DNA from: Labia minor
Taxonomy: Eukaryota > Arthropoda > Insecta > Dermaptera > Spongiphoridae
NCBI GenBank assembly: GCA_963082975.1
Contig: OY720346.1
Span: 45,547,296-45,611,295, forward strand
DNA length: 64,000 bases
Direction of reading: 5' to 3'
The first letter of the stretch is position 1, and each line of letters begins with the position of its first letter. Below are positions 1 to 11,065 of the stretch, piece by piece. The translations under genes and the position numbers were made by a program. The notes beneath the pieces are model-generated. The model was not told the DNA's origin and searched no databases. It worked only from the letters and a program-made list of their open reading frames with translations.

Positions 1-713
1 AGGAATTGAATTGTTTGAATGTCATATTTTAATAAATGATTTATTGAACAAACACCACAATAACAATAACAACAACTATAACTAAATTAATAAAAGGGAA
101 ATCGAAACGTATCGTATCCTAATCAATGGTGGAATATGCAAATGTCAACAACAAAGATGATGATGATCATCATCATCATCAACAACAACATATAAACATC
201 ATTAAACAAAACCAGTTGAAAAGATGGAAAATATTAAAATATTAGTTTCTAAGGAAAGGAGCACATTATATGGAAATATCTATTTTTCTATTTTGTTTGA
301 AATAAAATATACAATTAATTATATTAAATAATATTAATATTAATTTTTAATAACAATTAAATATCTGTGAATGAGATCCATTAATTTATCAAATAAAATG
401 CATATAAAATAATTTATTATCTATTTTAATTTGTCATTTGATGTCTTATTTGATGAATAATTTAAGGTTCAATAAAGAAGTTTTAAAAAATGATCAAATT
501 TTCAAAGAATTTTGCTTTCATTTATATGAAACTTTCCATATATTATTATTATCATATTATTATTAGACCCAGGGGAGGAAGGTAGTAACTTGATACTCAT
601 GAAACTGTATATAAATATAGATAGATAGATAGATTATATATCTATCTTTGTACTTGATAATACTCCATAATATATAAATTTTATGAAAATTTGTGGCAAG
701 GCAGAAAGATATA
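1..713. other. AT-rich non-coding stretch
   Basis: No convincing gene. It holds trinucleotide runs at about 157-190, where GAT repeats meet ATC repeats to form a 22-bp perfect palindrome, and a short GATA run near 620-635. The reading frames here are short and low in complexity. Confidence 0.6.
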
Positions 714-1190
714 CGAGAGTAGAATAAGTCTGTGACTTTTTGAATTTCCCGTCTCTTAAATGTCAACACTGTCATGTCGGAATTTGAACCAGCTGAGTCT
801 TTTAGTTTTTGTTTGACATCCATTAATAGCAGACTAACTTGTAATTTGAGAAGAAAATGGAAAAAAGTGAATTTCTATAAGAATTCATAAATTTGGATAC
901 CAATTTCTCTCTCATCCGCCCTATTGTCCGGATTCTATTTCTTGTTACCAAACCTGCAGCAATGGCTCGGCGAAAGAGATTGTCTCCAACAATAAAATCA
1001 TCTTACAAACAAATCTACTTTGATGTCTTCTACAAATTTTATTTTTTGGAAGGGATAAAAAAAAATGGAGAAACGTTAGACGAAGTGTATAGAGCTCAAA
1101 GGAGACTACGTTGAAAAATATTGTAAAATAATTTTTTATCCAAAAAACTGTGTTTCATTCAAAAAGGTATGCACTAATTGACCTGCCCTC
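714..1190 (+). mobile_element. internally deleted mariner element (family M, copy 1)
   Basis: The right end reads, in reverse complement, GAGGGCAGGTCAATTAGTG, and the left end is a decayed version of it (AATAAGTCTGTGACTTTTTG). These match the ends of the copy at 63421-63886 and the lone end at 22851. The interior joins a transposase start (ATG at 857, MEK-type) to the transposase C-terminus. At about 1075-1125 one frame encodes the mariner C-terminal signature KCIELKGDYVEK. The catalytic core is deleted. A stop replaces the usual Trp in that stretch and an extra A shifts the frame. Mariner elements move by a DDE/D transposase and duplicate TA; the TA here is only partly preserved. A dead, MITE-like derivative. 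Confidence 0.85.
857..1130 (+). pseudogene. mariner transposase remnant (N-terminal few residues fused to C-terminus)
   Basis: The remnant starts at an ATG followed by Glu-Lys, as mariner transposases often do, and then runs directly into C-terminal sequence (SSYKQIYFDVFYKFYFLEGIKK). All three catalytic Asp positions are missing. After the GIKK segment an A-run indel shifts the frame. The end of the protein (KCIELKGDYVEK) is still readable in another frame, interrupted by one TAG. The same remnant, independently decayed, is at 63585-63820. It cannot encode an active enzyme. The family assignment rests on the C-terminal motif and the terminal repeats. Confidence 0.8.
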
Positions 1191-2064
1191 GTGTATATAT
1201 ATATATAATTTTTTCTAAAATGATAAGAGTAGATAAATTTAGGATATATGATTGTTGAGCACTTTAATTAAGTTGGTTTAAGCAATTAGAGTTTTTTTTA
1301 AATACTAAAATTTAAATGAAATTAGCAATTTTAAAATCACATAAAAAATAATAAATAAATAGAATCCGATTATATTCATTATAATACTAAAAAATCTCAC
1401 CATTTTCCCAACTCTATAATTTTTCTATTCTACGTAAAATTATTTATCTATTTTAAAATAAATATTATTAATATTATTATTTCTAAATGTTTCATATAAA
1501 ATTGACAAAATAAAAAGAAAAAAAAAATTGGAATTGATTCAATAAAATCTGTGTATGTACTTTTTATTTCCTCTATTGAATTTATGTGGGTTGTTTGATG
1601 AATGATAATGGTTATTGGCCAACTGATGGAGAAATGGCTGAGAGGTGCGTAGTGCCTATGGATGCCCCTGGGTGTATAGTTAGTCTCTGATCCAGTAGTA
1701 GTGGTGGGGCTGGAGGACATACAGCCTGAAGCACAAGGGCTCCCGTCTGTGTACACATTTAGTATGACCAATGTATATACATTAAGGAAATGCTGCTCAT
1801 GTGAAGCAGCGGCAGTAGCTATTAGTCCATGCAAATTTAATCACTCTATCAATAATAGACACTTTAATTAATATATATTGCACGATTAACGTAAATGGAG
1901 GGGCAATTTAATTAAATTATTCAATGGGTATTTAGACAAACATATCATAGTTTATAACAAAAAAAAAATAACCCAAAATTTCATGTAAATTTATAAATAA
2001 AAATATAAAATTTAATACATATATATTTAAAAAAAGCAAAATGTGCAGCATCGTACACGTGGCG
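1191..2064. other. AT-rich non-coding stretch
   Basis: Apart from a short less AT-rich patch at about 1620-1830, this is AT-rich sequence with homopolymer runs. I see no gene or repeat family in it. The open frame on the minus strand at 1448-1834 has no recognisable domain and ends in low-complexity sequence. Confidence 0.5.
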
Positions 2065-2208
2065 GAAGTGAAACTTCTTAGAATCTAGAGAATAAGAGAA
2101 ATTTTAGTTGAGAGTGTGAGTGAGAGAGAAATAGAGAAAAATAAAGGGATCATTTCGAAAGACATATAACAGTATAAAATTTTCGTAACAAATATTCGCT
2201 TTATTATT

Positions 2209-2837
2209 ACCGACCGACGATAGTAAGGGAGGTATTGTTTTCACACCAAATTTCACATGTGGAGATTTTTACATATCTCCACGAATCATGCATTTTCTAA
2301 ACAGAAAAAAGTATTTTTAGCATGATGTCTGTCCGTCCGTCTGTCCGTCCGTCCGTATAGATGTGTACAGCCTGAACGGCTCAACCGATTTTGATGAAAT
2401 TTGGTATATTTACTTAATGCATCAGTGGGATGAATTGATCAACTTTTGGTGCAATTCCGGAAACCGGAAGTGGTAGTATTAGCGATCGACGATAGGAAGG
2501 AAAGGGTTATTTTCACACCAAAGGAGATTTTTTTATATATCACCACGAATCATGCACTTTGTATTGGTTTTATCCTCGAGAAAAATCATATTTATTAGTT
2601 TTTTCTTGATTTAAAATTATATGACGTCATCCAGCCATTCATGACGTCACAGCCTGGTCTTGCATATATATTATAAATAAAATAAAATTAAAAATGTTTA
2701 TATTTATTATTTATTTATCCATATCTGTTTTTTATTACATTAATAGATATATGAAAATTATTTGAAATTGTTTCTGTAGCTGGAAATTAATTTATTTCAA
2801 ACCGTCGGTCGGTTCGGACCTGGCCACAGGTCAACTT
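2209..2837 (-). mobile_element. family-B interspersed repeat, copy 1 (HINE/DINE-like)
   Basis: The same sequence recurs at 47632-48247, and in part at 61750-62269 and 43281-43534. It begins with ACCGACCGACG and ends with CGTCGGTCGGT followed by a hairpin, GACCTG-GCCA-CAGGTC. The inverted repeats are therefore offset from the ends. It contains a CCGT-type microsatellite near 2325-2355 and two TGACGTCA octamers at 2622 and 2642. This layout (offset inverted repeats, a terminal hairpin, an internal microsatellite, no ORF) is that of non-autonomous Helentron derivatives. The copy sits within an ATT run inside the older Helentron remnant. Confidence 0.65.
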
Positions 2838-2851
2838 ATTATTATTATCTA

Positions 2852-3255
2852 CTCTATCATCATATCTACATTGCCTGTACTATTGTCGGTTGGTGCTTCA
2901 ATTGGTAATACTGATATTAATGGCTTGTGATAACTAAAATAAGATATATATATGTTCGTGATTCGATATTTTCTATATAACGTGTAAAAACAGCATCTAT
3001 TGTAGTTCCAGATTTTGTTGTTGATTCCTTGGGATCGTTATTTATAAGCAGACCAAATGTTTCTCGAAGAAAGTTGATCAACGGCAACGAATCATCAGAT
3101 CCAAAATTTACATTAAAATCTCCCCCGAGAATTAGACGGATTTTATCTTCGCCTCGTTCAAGTGCATTAGCACCTGTGTGGCTATAAACCAGTAGTGAAC
3201 GGTGTATGAAATAAATAATATCGTCTAAATTTTGGTCGTTATTTTTTTTCGGCAT
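2852..3255 (-). pseudogene. Helentron-type endonuclease domain remnant
   Basis: The minus-strand reading contains the block ILGGDFNVNF, followed by the pattern STTKSGTTIDAVFTRYIENI. This is characteristic of the endonuclease/exonuclease/phosphatase-like domain seen at the C-terminus of Helitron-superfamily proteins. GDFN supplies a conserved catalytic Asp-Asn pair. Just downstream, near 2945, a one-base shift moves the conserved YFSYHKP segment into another frame, and that frame ends at a stop near 2852-2854. The open frame continues upstream to 3546 but that part (His/Cys-rich, low complexity) has no recognisable homology. The usual large Rep/helicase body is missing, so this is a broken fragment, not a working gene. 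Confidence 0.65.
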
Positions 3256-3530
3256 AGTGAAATCTGTGGAGTAGAGAAAAGCAGTTTTAAATGCAATAAT
3301 AATTTTAAATTGATTTAGTAGTGTTAAAGTAATGTTGAGATTCGGATAAATAACGTGAATGGTCATCGACGCACATAACTGTAGGTGTTGGCGTGTGAAT
3401 CGCCGACCATGTTCACACACACAATTACATGCGTCGGTATGCGTGCACGCTGTATATTTGACTTGAGAATTTTCGTCAACGTACTCGTGCGCATGCGCGT
3501 CATGGACTTGCGCGTCATGAGTGGGGATTA

Positions 3531-3671
3531 GAACGAAAGACCGCACAAAAGGGAGACGCAGATAGCCTCTTTCTCAAGAACGAAAGACCTCACAAAAGGG
3601 AGACGCAGATAGCCTCTTTCTCAAGAACGAAAGACCGCACAAAAGGGAGACGCAGATAGCCTGTTTCTCAT
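3531..3671. repeat. 47-bp tandem repeat, three copies
   Basis: GAACGAAAGACCGCACAAAA recurs at 3531, 3578 and 3625, a constant 47-bp period. The copies differ at only a couple of bases. The array lies inside the Helentron remnant, between the endonuclease remnant and the outer inverted repeat. Confidence 0.9.
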
Positions 3672-3779
3672 TCTCACTCGTTATATCTTTTTTCTCACTT
3701 GCGTTACGAAAACTCAATTTTTCAATTCACTCTCCATTCTCAACCAAATGTTAGGACGCCGCTAAAGAAGTTTCACTTC

Positions 3780-4304
3780 AATAATAAAATTTATAATAAA
3801 CAAGAAGGAAATATATATTATTAATATTAGTTACATCTTTGGTAATAAAATTTGTTAAGTATCATTTTATATTTTTCAAAATTAAAATCTTTTCTATATC
3901 ATCTTCACAAAGATATATACATTTTAAATATAATTATTAAATGATTTCTTGAAAATGTATTAGTATAATTTAATTAATTAATTTTTATTTATTTATATTG
4001 TACTTTGATGTAAATTGTTTAATGTATTGTAGAATTTTATATAGTAAGTATTTAAATTATTCATGTTACTATCTTCAATAATTGTTTAGATTTTAGATGT
4101 ATCTATTCTACCGTAACTCATGCAACATGCAAATAATAGTCTTGACTCCCCTGGATCTTTTTGTATGCAGTGAAAAAAAAAATGTTTACTAGGTCAAAAC
4201 ATTTTGTTAGTTCTAATACAATTTATTAAAAAATCGTTTGCAACAGGTGTAAGATTACCTGTTGCAGATATATTTTTTGAAAAGCTCTGTGTTATAATTG
4301 CTGA

Positions 4305-4353
<49 letters not shown>

Positions 4354-6262
4354 TCTTCTTCTTATAATTAATTTAAATATTTGCTTGTTGTTTTAATTAT
4401 TAAGAAACAAATTTAGTATAAATAGTATTGTGTACAATGGATTATATACATCCAACATTTCCACCTTTGTCTCCCCTCTACTCCCCCGAGTATTCACTTT
4501 TAATGCACGACTCGTTTCGTTCCCTCCAGTTTGGACTTAAAAGGCATGTAATTAGAGATTGGATTATACAAAATTGGCGCCACACAAATGATGAGACATA
4601 TCTCATTACCGAGTGACATATATAAATGAGTAGAAAAACATACTAAAAAGAAGAAAAGATGGCTTATGCAATTATTCATTAAGTGGTGGTGAATGAAGAA
4701 GTCAGAAAGAGGGTGAATAACACAGAGCAAACACTTGAATTTTGACTCTCATCCCTTCTCATTTTCATCTGTTTACAATTAATTTACTTGACGAATTGGT
4801 ATGTCATTAAACTTTATTTTTAATTTTCAATAATAATAATAAATAAACAAACAAAAAACAAAATAATTAATCCGAAGGTTTAAATAGTTAAATATTTTTT
4901 TTTAAAAAAAAAATATTCTAATAATTTATATTACAATTAAAAAAAAATTCAATCTTTTCAATCCCCAAGCCAAAGTAAATAATAGTAATAATCATAATAA
5001 ATGATTTCAATTGAATTGATTTTAGAGTTTTTAGTTTGAAATTTCGTTTTTGAAATAAGAAAGATAAAAAAAACAAGAACTCATTATTTTTGTCAGATTT
5101 AGTAAAAGTTTTTTTTTCAATTGATTACTTCCTATTAATTAACTATTTCTTTGTAATATTTAAAATTATTTTTCCTATTTTGAATATTGAAAATAATTTA
5201 ATAAAATATAATTTTTCAAAGTTAATTTAAAAAATTTAAATTTTTTTTAACATTTAATATTTTATTCTACTTGTAATAATGAAGTCATTTTTGTTAAAAA
5301 AAAAACAAATAAATTTATGAGAAAAAAAGCCTAAATTTCAAATATAATTCAATAAAAAAAAATTTAATCTTTTCATCCCTAAGCCAGTAAATAATAGTAA
5401 TAATAATAAACAATTTTAATTGATAAAATGAATTGATTAAATACAATTAATGAGAATTCGTTGGGTCGCATTGGGATTGTTTCTGGAGTTGTTTGCATTC
5501 TCCCTTAGGAGAGGGTGTCGTCCACCCTGCGGCTTGTTTTTTAATATTTGATCTTCCTCAGTTGCAAACTACATCCCCTTCCCCACCTTATTTTTCTATA
5601 TTTTTTTTTTTTTGTTTTTTTCTTCTTCCTCTTTTCAACCAACCACACATAACGCAATCCCCATTCCTCTTCATTCGTTATGATCAACCTCTAAACAAAC
5701 TAAAAAAATAAATAAATAAAATAAATAATAATGTGCAAACAAAGCTTGGCCTTTAGCAAATATTCTAAGTTCATAAGAGCGTAAGATTGATATAGAAGAG
5801 GAGAGTGAGTGCAGAACAGAAAGAGAGAGACGCATACCCCTTTCACCTTGCAAATTTCCCCCACCAATTCGCCTACCCCTATTAGACCCTTTGTTATTTA
5901 AAATCCCACCCTTCTAACAATAATAACAACAACAACCTGTTTAATTTATTCGTAGTAAACCACTAGAAAGGGCCTTGAAAACCATATCATAACTTCCAGG
6001 CTGATGATTCTGAGACACCCCCGCTTGTTTCTTCCCTATTTAGGGTATTTTTCAAATGGATATTATAGAACATCTGGTACTTTTTTGGGGTGATGATATT
6101 GGAAGAAGGGATGGGAGAAAAGAGGTGCATTATCTCCAATGCAACTTGCCCTATAGGGCTGCAATTCAGCCAGGTGCTCTTCATCCTTCCCCTCCCAATT
6201 AAGACAAAACATTTTCATTTTTGTAGGTTTCCTATTCATGCAAATCAAATTAAATCCCGACT
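3780..6262. other. AT-rich stretch with TA microsatellite and a pyrimidine-rich patch
   Basis: A TA run lies at about 4311-4349. A less AT-rich, strongly pyrimidine-biased patch spans about 5480-5900. The short open frames here (for example 4428-4616 and 5493-5711) show no domain and are probably chance. No gene recognised. Confidence 0.5.
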
Positions 6263-6272
6263 ATATATATTA

Positions 6273-6541
6273 GGGGCAGCATGGCTGAGTGGGTAGAGTA
6301 CTAGACTTCTACACAGGAAGCCTGAGTTCGAATCCCAGCATAGAACTCAAGATTATATATTTATTTAATTAATTAATAAATTAATAAATATAAAAATCTA
6401 ATTCAATTTAACATCGGCTGCCCCACCGAAGAAGGCAAGGGGAAACCACTTCGGTCAAATTTTCCCATGAACACCCTATGACTCCTGTGGAGTTATTAGG
6501 GCCACGACACTTCCGCTAGGAAGTTATCGACAACGAAGAAG
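6273..6541 (+). mobile_element. tRNA-derived SINE (copy 1)
   Basis: The head has RNA polymerase III promoter boxes: an A-box TGGCTGAGTGGGTAG from 6282 and a B-box AGTTCGAATCC from 6325. A tRNA-unrelated body at about 6410-6541 contains AAGGCAAGGGGAAACCACTT. The 10-bp flanks ATATATATTA at 6263-6272 and 6542-6551 are identical and may be the target-site duplication, although they are low in complexity. An AT-rich segment (6346-6408) splits the head from CTGCCCC at 6418, which is complementary to the first seven bases GGGGCAG. SINEs have no protein and depend on a LINE reverse transcriptase. Confidence 0.8.
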
Positions 6542-6551
6542 ATATATATTA

Positions 6552-7668
6552 CAATTAATAAATAAAAATGGATTAATATAATGTCTCATGAATCGAGAAA
6601 AAATTAATCTTATAAATAAAAATAAAAATCATTTTTATTTTATTCTCGTTTATTTTGCTTATTTATTTATTATCTTTTATGAAGTTGAATTGATGTTTTG
6701 ATTAGTGGTTGGATTTTAATTAAAATTTGCAAACGTGGCAGACGGTCGGTCGGACATTGGACAACCAACATGGAGCACGAATGAGGAGGAGGATTAAGAT
6801 CTAAATGGACGTGGGTGGATAGCTGGGCATGAGAAATGGACGGAGGGGGGATGATGCGGACTTCTAATCAAGCCCAGACACGACAAAGGCTAGACGACCA
6901 CCAGAAAGAAGTATAATAGGAAGGGAAATAAAGAAAAAGGACTTTTATTATCAATAGTAGATTCAATTGAGAAGGAGGTGGTGGGAGGAGAACTCAATGC
7001 TTTGATATAAACATTCATAAGATATTATCTAGGGTGGGGATTTTATGAAAATAAATCCTTATTGAATGAATAATACTGATAATAAAACTTAATAATAATA
7101 ATGATATTGATTTTTTTTTCTTTTGGAAAAGTTGTATTGAATGAATGAGAGTAGGGAAAGTCTGACAAGCATCGATTCAAAATATAGTAAAGGGATCAAA
7201 ATACCAGTAGGCGAGCGCTAGTATATTTTTGAATGAAAAATTCCGAAAAAATAGATTCAAAATCTCTTCATATTTAACCCCACCCCCCTCAAAAAAAAAC
7301 AATAAAAAAATTCAAAACACTTATTGAAATTATCCAATCAATTATTATTTTTCATTTTGAATATATGTAATATATATTTATATCTCAAATCAAAATATAT
7401 TAAATAATAATGTTTTCAATTCATTTCAAACATTCAATTTTTATAGTAAATAATTGAAAAAAATTGAATTAGTAATTATTGTGAAAAAAAATTAAAACTA
7501 TTTTTATAATTAAGGTTGAATTGAATTATCATATGACAAAACTAATTGAATCATATAACACGATTTAAAGGAAAAAAAGAGGGTAATTGTACAGACCAGT
7601 TTCCATGTCATGGATTCGGATAAAAATTTACCAATTAATTCCAAAGAAACTTTCCTTATGCAATTTGC
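6552..7668. other. AT-rich stretch with one GC-richer island
   Basis: An island of higher GC at about 6725-6920 carries no long ORF and no recognised motif. The rest is AT-rich. No gene seen. Confidence 0.45.
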
Positions 7669-8004
7669 CCGGGTCACTTCCAGTTTGCGAGATAAAAATT
7701 ATTAAAATTTGCATATAGTTTCAATTTAGCTATTATATTTATAATTGTTTATTGATTCGGCCACAAGAGGGCTTCACTAATTTTCTAGGTTTTTTCAGCT
7801 CGGATTGGATATAGAAAAATTAAAAAATTAAATAATTTCCCTATATCCAAACCGTACCGAAAAAAATCGAAAATTAGTGATTAAGTGAATAATAAGTGTT
7901 TTAGTCAATAAAAAATTACTTAATGGCTGCACATTTCGACGTTCATAGCTAGCTAATTTGTCAAACTTTAATAATTTTTATTTCGTAAACTAGAAGCGAC
8001 CCGG
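7669..8004. mobile_element. MITE-like element with about 43-bp inverted ends and an inner palindrome
   Basis: The left end CCGGGTCACTTCCAGTTTGC is mirrored on the right as CCGGGTCGCTTCTAGTTTAC in reverse complement, and the match continues through a shared AAATAAAAATTATTAAA-type block. A second inverted repeat, CACTAATTTTC at 7772 and GAAAATTAGTG near 7885, lies in the middle, with further paired segments (GGATATAG / CTATATCC) between. The whole can fold as a nested hairpin. No ORF. The superfamily and the target duplication are unclear. Confidence 0.7.
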
Positions 8005-8317
8005 AAAAATTAATGTTCTACTTCCAGAGGAGAGAAAACAAAAAACAGAAAATTTCATAATAAAGAAGAAATAGAATAAAATTGCTCTTTATAGTATTTA
8101 ATCATTTGAAACTTGAAAAATACCATTCAATAATAATTATCAGTTATTATTTCTTAAAAGTTAAAAAGATAAAATAAATAAAAAAAGTAAGAATACAGGA
8201 TCTTGATTATCCTTTTAATCAATTTGTTAATAGATAGTAGTAATTTGCATATATGTACTTACTAATGTAAAATAAATATGACTTCAAGAATGCCCTAAGC
8301 ATATGTATGTATATATT

Positions 8318-9038
8318 TTGCAGTCAAAGCATTCATTTAGTAAATGTATACATTTACTAGCCAATGCATACATTTGCTAAAATCCGTAGTTAAAGTATTC
8401 ATTTTAACCGAAATGAACACATTTGCTAGTGGATGTATACATTCACGGACTGCTTCTAGTCAAAGTGGGAAGTGGGTTAAAAATGAACACATTTGCTAGT
8501 GGATGTATGCTTATGTTATAACTAGCTCTAATGCAATAATCATCGAGTCAATAATTAATTTAATTATTCGCATATTATTTTCTTTCTATGTTAGATGTTT
8601 TTGTATTTTTATGTTATAACTAGCTCTAGTGCAATAATCATCGAGTCAATAATTAATTTAATTATTCGCATATATTTTATTTAATATTATAACCTATTTT
8701 CATTGTTCAAACTTATAATTATTATGTGTTCTAATTTCAAACTAAAATTGTAACCATTTATATTCACTTTTATTTAATATAACCTATTTTCATTGTTCAA
8801 ACTTAATTATTGTGTGTTCTAATTTCAAATTAATCATCCCGATTCAACATTTATGTTTTATTTAAATTTTTATGTTGCACAGACGAGCGGCTAAATCTAG
8901 AACGGCGATCATGGTCCTGCGCTTGTCAAAAAAACTTGTTCCAACTAAATTTTATTTTGAAATTCATTAATTAACGCTTTGACTGCAGTTGGTTAGTAAA
9001 TGTATACATTGACTGTGGAATGTACACTTTGACTGCAA
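8318..9038. mobile_element. 721-bp element with TTGCAGTCAAAG inverted ends
   Basis: TTGCAGTCAAAG at 8318 is inverted exactly at 9027-9038, flanked on both sides by TATATA-rich DNA. Just inside the left end is a perfect 22-bp palindrome centred on GTATAC (8338-8359). The interior has two local duplications: a GTTATAACTAGCTCTA-type segment at about 8513 and 8611, and a TTTCATTGTTCAAACTTA segment at about 8697 and 8787. No ORF. It looks like a non-autonomous DNA element, but I do not recognise the family. Confidence 0.6.
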
Positions 9039-10719
9039 CATATATATATAGGTATAGAGAGAGCAAAATTTATTTATTACTATATATACTATATATATAT
9101 ATATATTGTTTAAAAATAATTTTAATAATAATAAATTAAATGAAACGAATAAGATGGTTTCCACGTCCTCCTAATTTATAAATTCGAGGGTTTAAAATTT
9201 TAAATTATAAAATAACTAAAAAATAAAAACGATTCTAGTATTGTTTTATAGTCTAGGAATAATTGTTTGCGGAAGTTCATCTATATATAAATTCTGTTAT
9301 GGAATTATTTTGGTTAAAATATCAATTAATCAATCATTTTTAGGGTGAAATTCATCAGTTAAATAATCAGACAGAGATAGAAAGATTAGTGATAGTGATT
9401 GGCGGAAGTCATTTTAACAGGGTGACTCGTATTGTAGAGAGCGCTCAGTTTTGCCATATGGCCTGATGCCTTTTACAAGTGTGTGTTTGTGTGTGTGTTT
9501 CTCATTCGTTTGCGGGGGTGGTTTGAACAATAGCATCAGAGGTGAATTATGACAAAAGCGTGAAAGGGTGGTGGGCCCTTACGGGATGAGTTCATCTGGG
9601 TGGAAGTCACCATGCAGAAAGCAGCCCACCCAACTCCCACCCTTATTTCAATGTCTATGTGTTATGTCTCCAACTGACATTTCAACTGAGAACTTTCCTC
9701 TTTCATGCTAAACTGGAGCTTTATGACGCTACTCCACAGTTTAAGGGAGATGGTTTAATCAAACGTTCCCCTTTTTTTGGGTGGGTGGTTGAAAAAAAAT
9801 TTAGTAAAAATATATCCACAGAGCAGCTTGTTTAAGGATTGTCATAATTATATGAAAAGAGAATAAGAGAGAGAGAGAGAGACAGGGAGAACAAAAAGGG
9901 AAAATTTAATTAGATAACTTGTAGCCTAAAAGGTTTTCTTCAAGGGAAAATTTTATTATTCATAAAAACCTTTCTAGTTCTCTTTTGATGGCTTTTAGGT
10001 AATTGAATGAGTCAACTGTTGGAAAAAATATAATCCTAACTTTTCATATATTCTCATTAGGTACGTCACTTGTGGAGAAAACAGAGAGAATCCTATATAA
10101 TGATATGATATTTAATATGGAAAATACTTTTCTTTATATTCCCCTACTACTACTAGACATTCTCTTGAAATTTCAGATTTTTTTAAAATTTTTCTTAATT
10201 CACACAAAAAATTAGCTAAATTGATAAATAAATTATAAATATTATATGTAGGTACATGCTATGTATATATTTAATATTATTATTTTCTTACATAATCATT
10301 ATCATATTTTGTTAAATTACCTAATTTATAAAATTAAATAGACAATACATTTATATATGCCATAAAATAATAAAAAATAAAATTGAATATATAGAAAATA
10401 ATATAGCATATAATTAATTTTAAAATTTAAAATAAATGTAGCAAAATTCGTAGAAAAATGAAATATTTTTAGCACCCTCCTTATTTTCCCAATATTGCTC
10501 CCTTTAATTAATAATTATTTCGGCAGATGCAAGACAATTATGCAGATTCTGACTTAAAAATTGAAAATTAACTCCTAACCGTGTTTTTCTCAATAGACAA
10601 CTTATTTTTTCCTAATGAAATTTTAAGATTTCTTGAGGGATGTTAAAAAGTAGTACCAGAGATAAAGAAAAAATTTTTCATTTGTTATATTCATTCATTT
10701 TGATATGAAATAATCATAT
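9039..10719. other. AT-rich stretch with a GC-richer island
   Basis: The island at about 9380-9790 includes GT-rich and C-rich blocks and has no open frame worth calling. A GA run sits at about 9869-9885. The remainder to 10719 is AT-rich filler. Confidence 0.45.
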
Positions 10720-10728
10720 AAAATGTAT
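10720..10728. repeat. 9-bp target-site duplication (left)
   Basis: AAAATGTAT here is identical to 17547-17555, immediately outside the two termini of the fold-back element. Confidence 0.9.
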
Positions 10729-11065
10729 ATGTGCGTGAAGTTAGCACCGCCATTTTATAATTCCAGAAAAAAGGCAATTGTGCTAGGTTGTGCTAAGTTT
10801 GTGCTACGTTGTGCCGCAAACGCCAGTCACCCATCTCAAAAAACAAACCGGAAAATCAAAAAAAACCGGTTTTTTTGCTGGCACCGCCATTTTGTTTTTC
10901 CAAAAAAACAAAAATTGTGCTGGATACTATCTTGGCTACTAAACATTGTGCCGCAAACAGAACTACTCTGGCTCTTTCCGTTTAGGAGAAAAAAAATATC
11001 CAAATTTAATATTATAAGACATAGTATTAAACCTCTTATAATTTTTTCAGAGAGAGAGATAAACA
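10729..11065 (+). repeat. left terminal inverted repeat, single-copy outer part
   Basis: It mirrors 17210-17546. It contains tandem GTGCTA-type motifs (GTTGTGCTA, TTTGTGCTA, GTTGTGCCG) at about 10778-10820. A motif CACCGCCATTTT occurs at about 10746 and again at about 10884. Both arms carry the same open frame (10723-11085 on the plus strand, mirrored on the minus strand at the other end). That frame reads through repeat sequence and has no domain, so I do not call it a gene. Confidence 0.85.

Larger units (their letters stand above)
2065..3779 (-). mobile_element. Helentron-like (Helitron superfamily) remnant
   Basis: The borders are a 15-bp inverted repeat, GAAGTGAAACTTCTT at 2065-2079 and its complement at 3765-3779. 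Each repeat itself contains the small hairpin GAAGT-GAA-ACTTC. Inside, on the minus strand, lies an endonuclease domain remnant (2852-3255) of the exonuclease-endonuclease-phosphatase type. Helentrons carry such a domain at the C-terminus of the Rep-helicase protein. The Rep and helicase parts are absent, and a 629-bp family-B repeat has inserted at 2209-2837. The Helentron call combines the domain, the terminal repeats and their relative order; it is an inference rather than a full-length match. Confidence 0.6.

Noticed and set aside
2917-3546. A 209-residue gene on the minus strand
   Set aside because: Only the second half resembles a protein domain, it is frameshifted before its end, and it lies between transposon ends. 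Treated as a pseudogene fragment.
6273-6341. A functional tRNA gene
   Set aside because: The acceptor strand is not adjacent, the base before the presumed anticodon is A instead of T, and a SINE body follows.
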